Assembly: GCA_021613535.1 (NCBI GenBank) | Contig: CP075492.1 | Span: 10,726,001-10,790,000 of the forward strand | Source: Adineta vaga | Taxonomy: Eukaryota; Rotifera | DNA: 64,000 bases | Direction: 5' to 3' | Shown: piece by piece, positions 34,029 through 47,006 of the stretch | How the letters are laid out: every line of letters starts with the position of its first letter | Position numbering within the stretch: the stretch's first letter is position 1 | Notes under the pieces: model-generated | What the model was told of the DNA's origin: nothing | What the model saw: the letters and a program-made list of their open reading frames with translations, nothing else | Database searches by the model: none | Program-made: the position numbers and the translations under genes

Positions 34029-35950
34029 CGATAACAATGAATGTCAACTTATTGAGAGACACTAGAGTTTCATCCAGTTCTTAACATTATCGAATACTGC
34101 TGAAATGTCACTCCAAATGGAGTCGTTCGAAGAAATAAGAAGAAATATTTCTATACATATGCAACAAGCCCGGAAACAATGAACATCAACGTAAATCAAC
34201 AGTCAGAACTGGATGATAATGATGGATGGCGGTTTTATCTCTTCGTCGTTCTCTTGACATATGCAGAAACAATTTGCAAGTATTACAAGTTGGACTAACA
34301 TACATTTTTTTCTTTTTTGTTCGTTGCCGAGCCTCATTTTGTTTTGATCGAACGACTAGGCGGAAGACAATGCCCAATATAAAGAAGACTATTCATTGCC
34401 GTTAAATGAGAACGATCAATGTAAACACCTGCTTTGTTTAACAAAAAAAAAAGAAAAAAAAAGAAAGTGAATAAAAATTCAGAACTAAAAGAAACATTGA
34501 GAATACAAAATGTCAATATTGATGACTCGATAAGGGAACAAGATTTTCTCTTCATATAGAAAGATACAAATAGATTTCTTTATTAGACATAGATGCGTGT
34601 TGATAAACAATTGATCTGTGATAGTGATGATGATTGCATGACAGAAATCTTAAGAGAATCAACCTTGATTGCAATTTTGTTAGTTATGATTGATCGAAGC
34701 AAATGATTGTTTGAAAATAAAATGAAACTCTATCAATGGGATTGTTTTTCTTTTCAAAATAAAAACACAATGTTCACCGGCTCTAATCAATGATGATTAA
34801 CTCCAGATGAAATAAATAACTACTTGTTGTCACTATTCTCTTTCTTTTGGATATGAGAGAATAGACAATCATTTGGCATTGTTTATAGATATCTAGATGA
34901 GTTGAAATATTTGATATTACATTCCTATCTGTCTTAAATGAATATGATTAGATTCATCACTGAAGAAGAAGAAAAAAACACAAAACTATTAATCGTCTTG
35001 CATAGTTGAAATTTCATTTGTTTTTATACTATGAAAGTTATAGTTAGTTATCAATTAAGAAAAAAGGCATACGAACAAGCAACTATCTATATATACATAT
35101 ACATGTAAGTCGATATCTATTATTTATTTATTTATAGATTGAAGTAACATTGATCTTTACCTAGCATTTTTCTTCTTCATTCCCTAATATTATTTATTTA
35201 AGTAATGAATTTATGGTTTAGATATTCATTTAATACATTCGTCTGTTGAAATCTGTTAATTATTGAAAATGAAGATTATTTGAGAGTTTAAACAAAAGAA
35301 TAAATCACAAATGTGTAAAAGCTTACAAGTAACTACCAACCTTTCAATACCTCACTAACTACTACAACTTCTTCATTTATATATTGTCTGTCTATCTATC
35401 AATGATTTGATGATGACTATGTTATAGAGTGACAAAGCGGAATCTATTTAATGTTTCTAATTGCTATTCTAGTAACAACTCTTGCATACTTCCTCATAAA
35501 TTAATCGTATGTTCTGAGTAAGAAAAGAAGACGAAGAAAGAGAAGAAGGAAAAGAGACAAGTAGCAAAATAACATTCAGATAATGATGATGAAGATGAAT
35601 TAAGTGGAAGAGATTAAAGAGACATGAGAAAAGGTTAGTACTCTAAGCATAATGCATGCAGAATAAAAATGAACCATAATTAGAAAGAAAGTAAGATGTA
35701 CTGGTAAGAGTCATTATAATTATTTTGTACGACAATGAGATTAAATTCATCATTATATATATATCTTTATATGTAAAAATTATTATCGCTTGATAATCAG
35801 GTCATTAAAACTTTCTTACTTTTCACTTAAGAGGAATTTAAAGAAAATGAAGCATTATCATTATTTACATCTTAATTGCTTATTCATTAACTGATTGAAT
35901 TTATCAAATGTTTTTAGATTCCATAATATTTTTCCTTTGTAAATATCGTT
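34029..35950. other. long intergenic region upstream of the homeobox gene
   Basis: 1.9 kb, large for this window. No conserved coding sequence. One 44-codon minus-strand ORF (34203-34337) has a signal-peptide-like start but no supporting context. May hold regulatory DNA for the homeobox gene. Confidence 0.45.
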
Positions 35951-36554
35951 ATGATGCCAATTTCAACTAGTAATATTTACCAATGTTACTTATCGTCGAG
36001 AGATATCCTACGAACAACTCATAAGCCAATATCAAGTTTTTATATCAATGATATTCTTGATCATTCCAATAATACATCAAAAGATAAATTTTATCGATCT
36101 ACTTCATCAAATAATAAAGGAGATTTAATCAAAATTAAACAGAATAAAAAAACTAGAACGACATTTACAGGCAAACAAATCTATGAACTTGAAAAGAAAT
36201 TTGTAGATAAAAAATATCTTTCACCAACTGAACGTGCAGAAATGGCTTCGTTACTAACTGTAACAGAAACACAAGTGAAGATTTGGTAGGCTTTTTTTTA
36301 TCAATCATAGAAAACGGGTAGATTGTTTTTCTTCTTTTTTTAGGTTTCAAAATCGTCGTACAAAATGGAAAAAGATTGAAAATGTGTCGAATGACGTCGT
36401 TGCTGAACATAAATTAACCACACGGAAAACGTCATTCAATCAAGATCACACACAACTTGCTCCGTTACGTACTGATGGCAGTACAAGTAGCAAAAGTAGT
36501 AGTTGTAGTTCAATTAGTCCTTGTCGATCTGATCAAAGATCATGCGATTTATAA
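35951..36554 (+). CDS. NK-like (ANTP class) homeobox transcription factor
   Basis: Two exons joined inside the recognition helix (KIW then [10 protein letters not shown], donor GTAGGC, acceptor TTTTTTTAG). Residues 30-36 FYINDIL form an EH1-like Groucho-binding motif. The homeodomain spans about 64-123: [19 protein letters not shown], then [29 protein letters not shown]. The ERAEMA and TETQVKIW segments point to the NK group, perhaps NK7-like or NKX1-like; the EH1 wording also recalls HHEX. Exact orthology is unresolved. A Ser-rich tail ends SDQRSCDL. It is flanked by unusually long intergenic DNA, as is common for developmental regulators. Confidence 0.85.
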
Positions 36555-36856
36555 TTTACTTTCTATTGTATGAATTCAATCTTTGATATCATTTTCCAAG
36601 TGTTGAGTATTTTATTTGAAATAGATGTGTAATTCGAAGAGTACATTCCAGATACGAACAAAATACAACTGTTTATTTGTCTCAACATTTTCACTTGGAA
36701 ATAAAGAATCATGATTAGTAAAGTATCAAATTATTTACTGATGTTGTTGCATTTCTATTATTTTTTTATCAATCGTGTTTACTATCAATTTATCTTTGAG
36801 TAGATGGGATGATATAGAACTTTTCTCTGTTTCTATAACAAAAGCATTTATTTGTC

Positions 36857-37240
36857 ATGAATTCTACTACATTATTCGGTTTCAAATCTTACTATTGGAT
36901 ATCTGCTAGTCTTATTTCATTTTCAATGATACACAACGGAGATCAAAATAGAGTAAAACTCAGCTCAAATCAATTCTGTGTAAATATGACACTATCAAAA
37001 TCTAATACAATTATCTATCTATCGTACGACATTTTTTTTTATTTGAGGCATTTTTTATGAGACTTTTTCTACAGTGTATCCATGAATATCTTTCAAATAA
37101 ATACATCTTTGGACCAAAGCTCAGAACCATGCGAAGTATCATTTAATACTCGACTTGTCACGATAAACAAAGAGAGAATTTATGTTATTAATCCTTCTTG
37201 GAATCCATCAAACAAAATCACACATGTATTCTTTGATTAA
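36857..37240 (+). CDS. small two-exon gene, unknown product
   Basis: ATG at 36857 begins MNSTTLFGFKSYYWISASLI, then SNQFCVNMTLSKSN. A 51-nt intron (37024-37074, GTACGA donor, TTTTCTACAG acceptor) joins in phase to SMNIFQINTSLDQSSEPCEV, ending KITHVFFD and TAA. Removing the intron gives exactly 111 codons (110 aa). The N-terminus is moderately hydrophobic and could be a signal peptide. Two cysteines and several N-glycosylation sequons suggest a secreted or surface protein. No family recognised; it could be a fragment of a larger gene. Confidence 0.42.
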
Positions 37241-37465
37241 AAAGGTATATCTATTTCAAAGTAATGAATATTTCTATAGAACAACAAAATACCCATACTT
37301 AAATGGCACGAATCAAAAGACAGTGAAAAGTATCCAGATAACTCTCTCTTAATCTGCCAACTCATATAATCCTTGGTTTTCGATATCATCCTGCCAAAGA
37401 TATAGTTTAGTGAACGTCTAAATAACGTAAAATTTTGATGCACACTACCGTGTTTACTAATAAAG

Positions 37466-37875
37466 TATCAGCCAAGTCCTGTGCTTCTTTGCTTCCGATG
37501 TAAAACGAGTGAAGACCCAGAGTGGTAAGTGTCTGTGTACGTAGAAAGTACGATGCTACTACGCTTTATACATTTTCAATGATCTATGATCTTTGGATTA
37601 GAATGTATTAAATAGATGTAACGACCGTACATCGCAGCTTCCGAAGCAACTGATCAACTCACTTGTCTTATCGATGGTAAGTGTATATGCTTACCTAATA
37701 CTGTGGATAAGTATCAAGAATTCGACTGGTAATGCAATGTTTTCGATCAAATGTATTTCCCGTTTCTTTCTCTGATTTTTTTGACAGTGACGAAAATATC
37801 GCTTCTATATCAGATATCGTTTGTGTCCTTTTGTTTGCAATATATGAATGGAACCGTCATGAAAACTCGTTCTAG
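37466..37875 (+). pseudogene. cysteine-rich exon chain, partial or decaying gene
   Basis: Three segments splice in phase: 37466-37524, 37638-37728 and 37788-37875, with GTAAGT and GTAATG donors and CGCAG and TTGACAG acceptors. They encode SQVLCFFASDVKRVKTQS, then SEATDQLTCLIDGKCICLPN and VDKYQEFDCDENIAS, ending at TAG. The CxxxxxCxC spacing is of a secreted or EGF-like kind. No start exon with the needed phase was found: the upstream small gene has no phase-2 donor. So this is either a gene with an unrecognised first exon or a relic. A further Cys-bearing frame near 37918-37990 may belong to it. Confidence 0.28.
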
Positions 37876-38248
37876 ATCAGTTAGATATATCTGAAAGTTA
37901 AATGCTAATCGAAAAGACTGCAAATTCATTGAATCGACCGATTTCCATCCTACACCACTGACATCGGAAACTATTCAATGTTATTGTTGAATTATCTACA
38001 AATGTGAAATCGATATAGGAGTAACCATTACTATTTCCAACAGATGATACTTCAGTGTTATAACAACAAAATGAAAGCGTTTTTAGAAAGAATTGAACAT
38101 ATCGCTTAGTAGCGCTAACTATTGAAAAGCTTATAAAATTTATAAAGAGGTCGTTGCCTCTTTCAAGTGCAAAGCAATGGCAAAATGTAAAAAAAACTGT
38201 AACTATTAACTATACATATATTAAATTGTTGTCTACTGTTTTATCGAC
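37876..38248. other. LRRC23 upstream region
   Basis: Spacer before LRRC23. One X-box-like half-site (GTTGCC near 38152) is seen without a matching partner. Otherwise nothing recognisable. Confidence 0.35.
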
Positions 38249-39748
38249 ATGTCTGACGAAGAATCTGAACATGAAGATGCTGAAGAAATAGAAAACGAAA
38301 CTAAATCAGGTACTAATATAAGAAGTTGTATTTAATTTGTTTGTTTTTTCTTAACATAGAAAATGAAGGTGAAGAAGAAGAAAAATCTGAACATGGTGAA
38401 GAAGAAGCTCAAGAAGAAGTAGGATCATTCTTGTTGTATTCTTTTCTTTTTCTCAAATATTCAATATCTATTTTAGGCTCGTGAAGAAATTCCCTTAACT
38501 GATGAGATCATTGCTCAATCACTGTCACTATTGGCAAAAACTGGGAATGGTTTAGCACATGCTTATACTCGATTTGAAGCAACAAATCGGTAAGAAAAGA
38601 CTGGCTTTCTTCTTATTAACTTTATGAAGATTAATTCTAGAAATCTAACGGATATTACTCGTCTTGAACCATTTGTTCATTTACGTTTCGTTGATCTATC
38701 AAATAATGGTCTTCGAACAATTACATCGTTAAGTCGTTTGAAATTTCTATTAACATTAAAATTAGATTCAAATGAATTATCAACATTTGATTTACCACCA
38801 TTTCCTTATTTGCAAACACTTCGTCTCAGTGATAATCGTATACGATCTGTCAAAGGAATTGAACAACCAAGATTAGAAATACTGAATCTGAATCGTATGG
38901 ATATTGATTTTTATAGATAATGAAACTTTGGTTTTTTTCGTCTTCTTCTAGAAAATCAAATCGACAGTTGTGAGGGTTTGGAACAAAGTAAATTACCAAA
39001 TATTGTGACATTGGAAATGCGTCAAAATCGTTTAATAACAACTAAAGGACTATCATTACCTAATTTGAAGAGTTTATTTCTTGTATATATAATAATTGTT
39101 CGATTTATCGCAATGATTTACTTTGCGTTTTCATTTTTAGGCTGCAAATGAAATCACTAAATTGGAAGATATACATGAATTAAGTCGATTAACAACACTT
39201 CATTTACGTGATAATAAAGTCGGTACATTAGATGGTTTTAGTGAAAATATGAAACAATTGCAATATGTCAATTTACGTGCGAACGAAGTAACTGATCCTG
39301 AAGAATTGAAAAAATTGGCTATATTACCAATGTTACGAGCATTAGTTCTCCTAGGTACGAATCATTGAATATGAGAAAGATAGACGTCTGTTCTTATGTG
39401 AAATTTCAATTTATAGAAACACCTTTATCGGAAACGGATTCATATCGAACAGAAGTTTTAGTTGCACTCGAAAAACTCGAACGGTAAATTTTCCTGTTCT
39501 TCGATTGTGCTATTTTTATTTGAAATTTATCATTGTTATAGATTGGATAAAGATCAATTTGATGAAGATGAACGAGCAGAAGCAGATGATGAACGAAAAC
39601 GTCGAATCGAAGAAAAACAAGAAGTAGAATATTTCAATAGAAAATTTTCAATCGAACCTTTTATTCTTGTCATCTTTAGGCTGAAGCTGCTGCAGCTGCT
39701 GCCGCTGAAGAGGGTTCAAATCAAGAAGAAACTGTTGAAACACAATGA
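38249..39748 (+). CDS. LRRC23: LRRC23 (radial-spoke leucine-rich repeat protein)
   Basis: Axonemal protein of radial spoke RS3, needed for ciliary and flagellar motility. The acidic N-terminus MSDEESEHEDAEE is followed by the diagnostic block LTDEIIAQSLSLLAKTGNGLAHAYTRFEA. About eight leucine-rich repeats follow (LRFVDLSNNGL, LQTLRLSDNRI, LTTLHLRDNKVGTLDGFSE, LQYVNLRANEV, LRALVLL). The capping region ETPLSETDSYRTEVL and LERLDKDQFDEDERAEADD match vertebrate LRRC23. The C-terminus is poly-Ala then Glu-rich. About eight short introns. The human and rotifer proteins agree from end to end in order of motifs, so the identification is firm. Confidence 0.93.
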
Positions 39749-42700
39749 ACTTCCTTTTTCATTTACGCGTGTAGTATGAAAAGAAACTTTTTTTCATATT
39801 TAAATAAATCATTTGTTGAGACAATACTCTTTTCAAATAGTTTTACAGCTAACGATATCAACGAAGAGTAGCACTTTTCTATAACCTTCAAATATCAAAT
39901 TACATTCAAGTAGTAACCTTCGATCCATAGCATTGATGTACACAGGGAAATGAAATTAGACACATGCTTAACTGGACTTTACAAGAACGTAATACCATTG
40001 AGTCGATCAATCATACGATTCGATAAAAGAAAATAGAATCAGACAACATCGAATGAATGTAACTAGGAAGATGATTAGACAGGAGAGAGAAAAAAGACGA
40101 CTAGCGGGCATCAAGAACAAGTAAAGTGATTTTTCAACAAGTCACCATGAAGAATACCATCAATGAGATGAGTTCAAATAAAAGATGTTAGCTATTATCT
40201 TAAGATGAGAGAAAAGATACCGCCAAAAGCGAATGTTAATACAAGGCAAACGAAGAACATTGAATGGTTATTTGCAAGTAGGTGAAAAGATATTCATTCC
40301 AATTTGCTTGTGCATTCATATCTGATACCATTCGATTTCGTAATCTTTAACCTTTACAAAATAAATATGAGTTATGTATGTAATGTGAAGAACAATCAAA
40401 AGAAAAAGGTGTGTATGTATATGTGTATATGTATCGAAAGAAAAACTATTCGATTACCGAAAAGATTCAATAATGATCAAAAGAAAGAGATACAAATAAG
40501 TTTTTATCTTTACTTTCATTCATTCTTATATTTATATAATCAAAAGAAACCAATGTGTTAGAAAGTAAGTATAATATTTGTTTCGTATATAATTAGAAAT
40601 AAACAATATAATGTCTTTAGAATTGAACGATAGTTCAATTAGATGATATAATATATATATATGCTTATGCTTTTAGCACATTGATGAAGCAGAACGATGT
40701 ATTTTGGATGGGTATGTAGAAATCATCGCACTTCTCTTCTGGTTTGTAACGAGAGATATGTCCCTTCTGTAGTTCATTCTCACAAAATAAAAATAAAACA
40801 TTAAACTAGTCGATAATAGATCAATCATTATCAGACATCCAAATGTTCAATCGATCGATCACAGGTCTTTATTGTCATTTATGATGTTATTTCACTCGTA
40901 CATCATTTGTTCATAGAGTCAGACTAGACGAAAGAAGATATTCAATGATAGATTACATACAAGAAAAAAAGAAAGAAAGAAAAAAGAAGTTACTACCACA
41001 ATTTTTCAAGGTTGTTCGATATAACTTATTTATCAGGCAAGAGAAGAGAAGGTATACCTTGCCAAGTAAATGAACTGATGAATTCAATAACCTTATTGAT
41101 TGACACTATATGGATAAGAGAAATAACATACAATTGATGTTATTTCAAGGTCAGTTCAATCGTTCGTATACATACGTACACTTAAAAGCGCGAGAACGAA
41201 GAAAAGTAATGCACCATTAGCTGTACATATACATATATATATATGTACATAGTATGTATGATTGACAGGAGTAGTAGTAAATGAGTAGAAGGGAGAAAAG
41301 TCTCTTCATCAATTTCATTTATTTTTATTTCTTGACAAGATTAGATGGTGATGTTTAGAAAAACACCTCTGATAAGATTATCATGGTTTATTTTTATACG
41401 CCATTTGACCATGAATTGTACTCTCTTTTTTTTAAAGTAGTTACAATTTAATTTAACTGTCAAAAGATGACTTTCATCTTTTCTTTGCTTTTTTTGTGTA
41501 AAATCATTCTTACTAATTTTATGTATAATGAATGCTGTCATCGATGTGTAATTTGAGATGTTCATTTACTGATTAGAAAAAGAATAAAAATTAATGTTTT
41601 TAACATATTCTATAAGATTACAGAGGCATCATCATTCATTGAATTCAAGGTTAGTTGTCTTTTGAGCATTCGTACAGTAGTTTATCATGTCTTTAATCAA
41701 TGAGAATACTGTTCTTTTCAATATGCTAATAAGTATTCATTATTCTTTAGTTTAAAATGATCTTCTTTCTTTTCTGTTAGAATATATAATTAAAAGTTTT
41801 ATACATTGAACAAGTCTGATGTTATAACACTTAACAATGTAAGAAGAGAAGAGCAGAACGTATTGTCACAGATGTTGTTGAAGATAAAAAATAGTCAATT
41901 CTTTTCTTCGTTTTTTTTTCTTCATACTGAATATTGAACAGGGATGAAATCTAAGAAAGTTTATTGCCTCTTGACGAATGTAGCAGCCGTGTAAGCGTTA
42001 CAATTACGTCATACATATGTATATGAACTGAAAAAAAATCTTCTTTCTCTACGAGAAAGTCATGGTTCTATTCAATGGCAACATGTGTTGACCAATGCTG
42101 ACGTTAACTAATACAGAAAATGTTTGAAAGAGATTATGCTGTTTCCAACTTTACTAGGTATATGCATGCGCATGCATATTATATATATATATATATATCT
42201 ATCTAATTTTCCTTCTCGTATTCTCACAATGCATACAACACATGTCTAGAATACAGTACCTTCTAGTAATATATCGTATTGAATAAATATGAACGTGAGG
42301 CTGAGTATAAGTATCTTTAAACATATATATGAAGGTTAACTGAAGCCATATAGTTTTATAAATTTGAATCCATCAATCAGTATGATGATGATGATCAAAA
42401 AAAAAGGCCGTCTTCAATCACATTAGTTTCAATATGTCTAATTTTTCAAGTGGTATCCTGGAGTGCATATTGAATTTCGTTTTCTTTCTTCTTGTTCAGT
42501 TAACTTCTTTTTCTTTTTCAAAGCAACTAGTTAATTTTCGTTTTCGATGTCGTATACCACTTGATCATTTTCTTCAAATAGAAATGAACGTTTGAATATG
42601 TAGATAGAGGAGAGAGAGAGAGAGAGCAAGAGCAATAGAGAGAAGAAATAAGAGAATTATGATTATTCCCTAACGAGAGTAAGAGAGAAAAAGAAGAAGA

Positions 42701-42759
42701 AGAAGAAGAAAGGAGAACAAACGAGTGAGTAGTCTTGAATAAACTTACTTTTGTTGAAC
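39749..42759. other. gene desert with simple repeats
   Basis: 3 kb, the longest gene-free stretch here. AT dinucleotide runs (near 40650, 41230, 42190), purine tracts (40965-40990 and 42600-42715) and a perfect 20-bp palindrome at 42170-42189. Open frames are low-complexity. It may hold regulatory DNA, but nothing specific is visible. Confidence 0.45.
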
Positions 42760-43026
42760 ATGAAATTCGTTCACTTAGAAAAAATTAATGATGTCTCTGA
42801 TAAATACATAATCATTTTTCCTTCTTGTCATCTATCGGTAAGGTGCCTGTTTTTCCACGATATGTACGTATTACAATTTAATGATTACTACACACCTCAT
42901 TGTATTGATGTATACATGATAGCGATTCTCTATTTTCTTTCTTTTTTACAGTCTGATGAAAGATCTTCTATCTACATTCGTCATTTCCGCTTGTCAAACT
43001 GTGTCATTGTTACAAGGCTACAATAA
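42760..43026 (+). CDS. possible small two-exon ORF, unknown
   Basis: ATG at 42760 opens MKFVHLEKINDVSDKYIIIF. A 114-nt intron (42838-42951) with GTAAGG donor and a strong polypyrimidine acceptor TTTCTTTTTTACAG keeps phase to SDERSSIYIRHFRLSN, stopping after about 50 aa. The splice signals look good, but the product is short and unrecognised and the open frame also reads through the intron. It could be part of a 5' UTR or a non-coding RNA. Confidence 0.22.
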   Translation: MKFVHLEKINDVSDKYIIIFPSCHLSVRCLFFHDMYVLQFNDYYTPHCIDVYMIAILYFLSFLQSDERSSIYIRHFRLSNCVIVTRLQ

Positions 43027-43583
43027 GAATGAAGCATGAGAGAGAGAGAGAAGAAGAAAAGAGACGATTCACATAATCATGTCTCATTTCTCTCATTTTT
43101 TTTTGCGTCGAAACTTGAATAAGAAAGTAGTGTACATTAAGTAAAGAAATTGTATAGATGTGTTAATCACTGCTTGTGTGCATGATTGAATTTCGAGTAT
43201 TTCATACAATTATGGGTAAATGTTCAAAACTAACCCTTCAGGAAGAAAAAGAAAGTAATGTATGTATGTTTATGTTTCTGACTGTATCTTAGAAGATTCA
43301 AAGTGACCGATACAATTCGAGCATATACATATTGAATTAGATATGGTTGTTCACTTCGAGAAAAGAAAAAATCATAACATGATCGATGATCATGTCAGGT
43401 TTTCATCAGATTAGAAACTATTTAACACCTGTTATTCGCAGACGAACGCTTTTATATACGTGCTTCATTAAAATGTATATATGTATATATAGATTATTTC
43501 TATTTAATTAAACTAAAAATGGAATGAACTTCTTTTCTTCTCTCTTTCTTTGAAGATCTTCAATAAATAATTGACTGAAAAAA
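43027..43583. other. protocadherin upstream region
   Basis: Non-coding, AT-rich and GA-rich sequence before the protocadherin start. No motif recognised. Confidence 0.4.
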
Positions 43584-46500
43584 ATGTTCAATAATTTATT
43601 CGTTTTATTTATTCTTATATCATTATCATTCATCCATTGTGATCCAATTGAATTATCTAATGTAATTATACGTGAACATACACCAATTGGTCATCTATTA
43701 GTAATATTAAATAGCACAACTACACAACGAAATGCTTATCGATTTGTTAGTAATAATTATCGAGATATTCAACGATATTTTTCATTAAATTCTTCAACAG
43801 GTGAATTACGTATTGCCATGGATATTGATCGAGAAATCATTTGTGCACATCGACGTATACAATGTCAATTTTTATTGAAAATTTTCGAATTATTTCATGA
43901 GAAACTCTATCATATACCGATTATTATTGAAGATATTAATGATCATCGACCAATATTTCCTTATCAAAATTCTCCACTTGAATTACATATTTCAGAAAAT
44001 TCTCCACCCTATCAATCAAAACTTTTCATTCAACAAGCGTATGATCAAGATCAAATCGATAACCAAAAACAATTGAAATATGAATTGAAAAATTTTGATA
44101 AAAACTTTCCATTTACTCTGGAAATTCATGATGATATTTCAAATCGTTTAACTCTTGTATTAACTCAACCATTGGATAGAGAATTAATTGATTCATATGA
44201 TTGTACATTATATGTTATTGATACAGGTGGACATGAAGAACAATTACAAATAAAGATTATCATCGATGATGTCAATGATCAATCACCAATGTAAGTGAAT
44301 AATTGAATTCAAGATATCTAATCTTTCTGTCGTTTTAGTTTTGAAAGTAACACATATTCAGTTGAATTATCTGAAAAAACATCGATCAATACAACTATTC
44401 TTCGTGTTTTTGCTAATGATGCTGATATTGGTTTAAATGCACGTATTACATATGATTTTACTGATGCGTCCAAACAATTCAGTAATATATTTTTTATTCA
44501 TAATGAAACCGGTCTTCTTCGTCTTCGTTCTCCTCTTGATTACGAACAACGTTCATCGTATATATTTTATATTGAAGCTCGTGATTCTGGAAAAGAAATT
44601 CGTTCATCTCAAACATTAATTAACATAACAGTATTAGATGAAAATGATTGTTATCCTGTCATTAATTTTCGTTTCCTTCCTGATCTATATTACAATTCTT
44701 CAGTCGATGTTTTAGAAATCTCTGAAACATATCCGATTGATAAATTTTTCGTTCAAATTCTCGTCACCGATCAAGATAGTTCGTTCAATGGTTATGTTCG
44801 TTTATGGTTTGAACTACTCGATGATCATCCATCATTGAATAATCATTCATTTGATCTCTATCAAATCGATAATTTTACCTATTTTCTGAATCGTACTCAA
44901 TCATTTGATTTCGAATCTCAACAACAGTATCGTTTGAAATTTTTCGCAGAAGATCTAAATCCTAAACAACCTTTACAAACAACAAAACTTCTAACAATCA
45001 ATATTCGAGATGAAAATGATAATTCTCCTCAATTTCATCATTCATTTTATCATCTATCAATTCATGAAAATAATGAACTCAATGCAATCTTAACAAAAAT
45101 TGAAGCATTTGATTCGGATAATGGAGAAAATGGTCGAATTAAATATGAAATTTTAACGAATGAAACCTTTTTACCATTTGACATCGATAGCAAAACTGGT
45201 TTTCTTCGTTGTCTAGAATCGTTCGATCGTGAAAAACGTTCATCTTATCATTTTGAAATACTTGCACGAGATTTTGGTTTTCCGAAAAGTCTTTCATCGA
45301 AAATTCCCATTGAAATCGAAATTAAAGATTTGAATGATAACAAACCAAGATTTGAACATGAGAATTATGAATTTTTTATTAAAGAAAATCTTGAACCAAT
45401 GATAACATTTGGAACAATTCAAGCAATTGATCATGATTTCAATCCACAATTAACTTTTCGAATGGGAAATGATGAGAAAAAATTTGGTATTCATCAAAAT
45501 GGTGAACTTTATCTTCAAGGACCAATTGATCGAGAAATTCAAGATCAATATCATTTTACTGTAACTGTTGATGATAGTCTATATCGAACATCGGTTTCTA
45601 TACATATTCAAATCTTAGATGTCAATGATTGTCAACCACGTTGGATCAATCCAGCAGAAAATCGAACAGTTTTTATCATTAATAAAGATATTCTATCAAT
45701 TGGTATGAGTATTATGAAATTTCAAGCAATTGATAATGATGAGATATCGAATGGAAATGGTTTAGTTAGTTATACATTAGAAAATCAGTATGAATTTTTT
45801 GATTTAATAAATAATGATGAATTGATTTTAAATTCCACTCCAACACTTGGAAGATATCTATTGAAAGTTTATGCGAATGATCATGGAAAAGATATACAAT
45901 ATTCTACATTAATTGAAATTGATCTATTCATTGGAAGTAATCATACAAATGGTAGTATATTTTATGATAAATTTTATAAAATTAATTCTTTATCAACTCT
46001 CAAACGTGTGATTTTATTAGCAACATTTTTTCTTTCGATTACATTTATTCTTGTGTTTATTATTTCAATTATATTCATTATGATTTGTCGATATAGAAAA
46101 CAGAAATATTTATATTATGTCAAATGTAATGAACAACAAAAAATGACAATGATTGAAAATCGTCTAACAAGATCAAGTTCAAATTCATCGAAATTAAGTT
46201 TGGTAAGAATAAGACACATTCAAATGTTGTTTTCATTTGTTTTTCTTTTGTAGGAAGATCTTCAACAAAAACGTTTTCTTGATCATTCTACTTCACCTTC
46301 ATATATCGGTAATAGACATTGCATGAATTGATTTTACCTTGAGAATAAATGAGTCGAAAGAAAAACAAAAGATTTAAGTTTTAGTAAATGAGTCCTTCTC
46401 ACGCATCGAACGAGATGAAAGAAAAATGTTTTTCTCTTCTTTCGATATTGAACAGATGAAATTAAATTTCATTCTTTAGGTACAAATATCTATACTCAAC

Positions 46501-47006
46501 ATCATCAAATCTCATCAATCATTCAACCTACAAGTGATTATTATAGTAATAGTAGCAAACATGATGAAGGTTATATTAATTTTGTTTGATCATTTCTTTT
46601 TTCCCTTCTAAATTCTATGTCATTATTAGATGTCGATGAATGGATTGATGAACAACATCGTTCGACATTGACAAATCCTAGTAATCAATGGTCAATTGAA
46701 AAAATTCTCTATCCTGATTGGTTATATAAAGATATTCCAGTATCATCAACAAAACCATTCAATACATCGACATTTACAGAATTGAATTCCTGTCAAACAT
46801 TTATCACAAATGAGAGTACAATGAGTAGTTCAAGTAGTGGACGACGAACAATGTCATCGAATAGTCAACCATCACCGAAACAAGTTCGATTTGGTTATCA
46901 AGATCATGTGCATTCACAGCCACATTTAAATACAACTATTCGACAATTTAAATCAGGAACAATGACGACGATTTCAAATGATGGAACACCACATACATTT
47001 ATTTAA
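43584..47006 (+). CDS. Protocadherin-like transmembrane protein
   Basis: Cell-surface cadherin of about 1,030 aa. Signal peptide MFNNLFVLFILISLSFIHC, then extracellular cadherin repeats. Six calcium-binding linkers of the DxNDxxP kind are visible: EDINDHRPIF, DDVNDQSPIF, DENDCYPVI, DENDNSPQF, KDLNDNKPRF and LDVNDCQPRW. DRE/DYE and LDRE motifs recur, as in protocadherins. One membrane helix (LLATFFLSITFILVFIISIIFIMI) is followed by CRYRKQK and a Ser-rich cytoplasmic tail with short basic motifs (SPKQVRFGYQD). Introns at 44292-44338 and in the tail (about 46204-46253, 46308-46480, 46570-46629), all in phase. No catenin-binding classical cadherin tail is evident. Subfamily is not assigned. Confidence 0.88.

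Noticed and set aside
34203-34337. 44-codon minus-strand ORF with a signal-peptide-like start (MRLGNEQKRKK, then a hydrophobic stretch)
   Set aside because: Too short, with no splice partner, family or conserved neighbour; one such ORF is expected by chance in 1.9 kb.
38140-38160. X-box for LRRC23
   Set aside because: Only one half-site (GTTGCC) is present and no matching right half lies within 1-3 nt.
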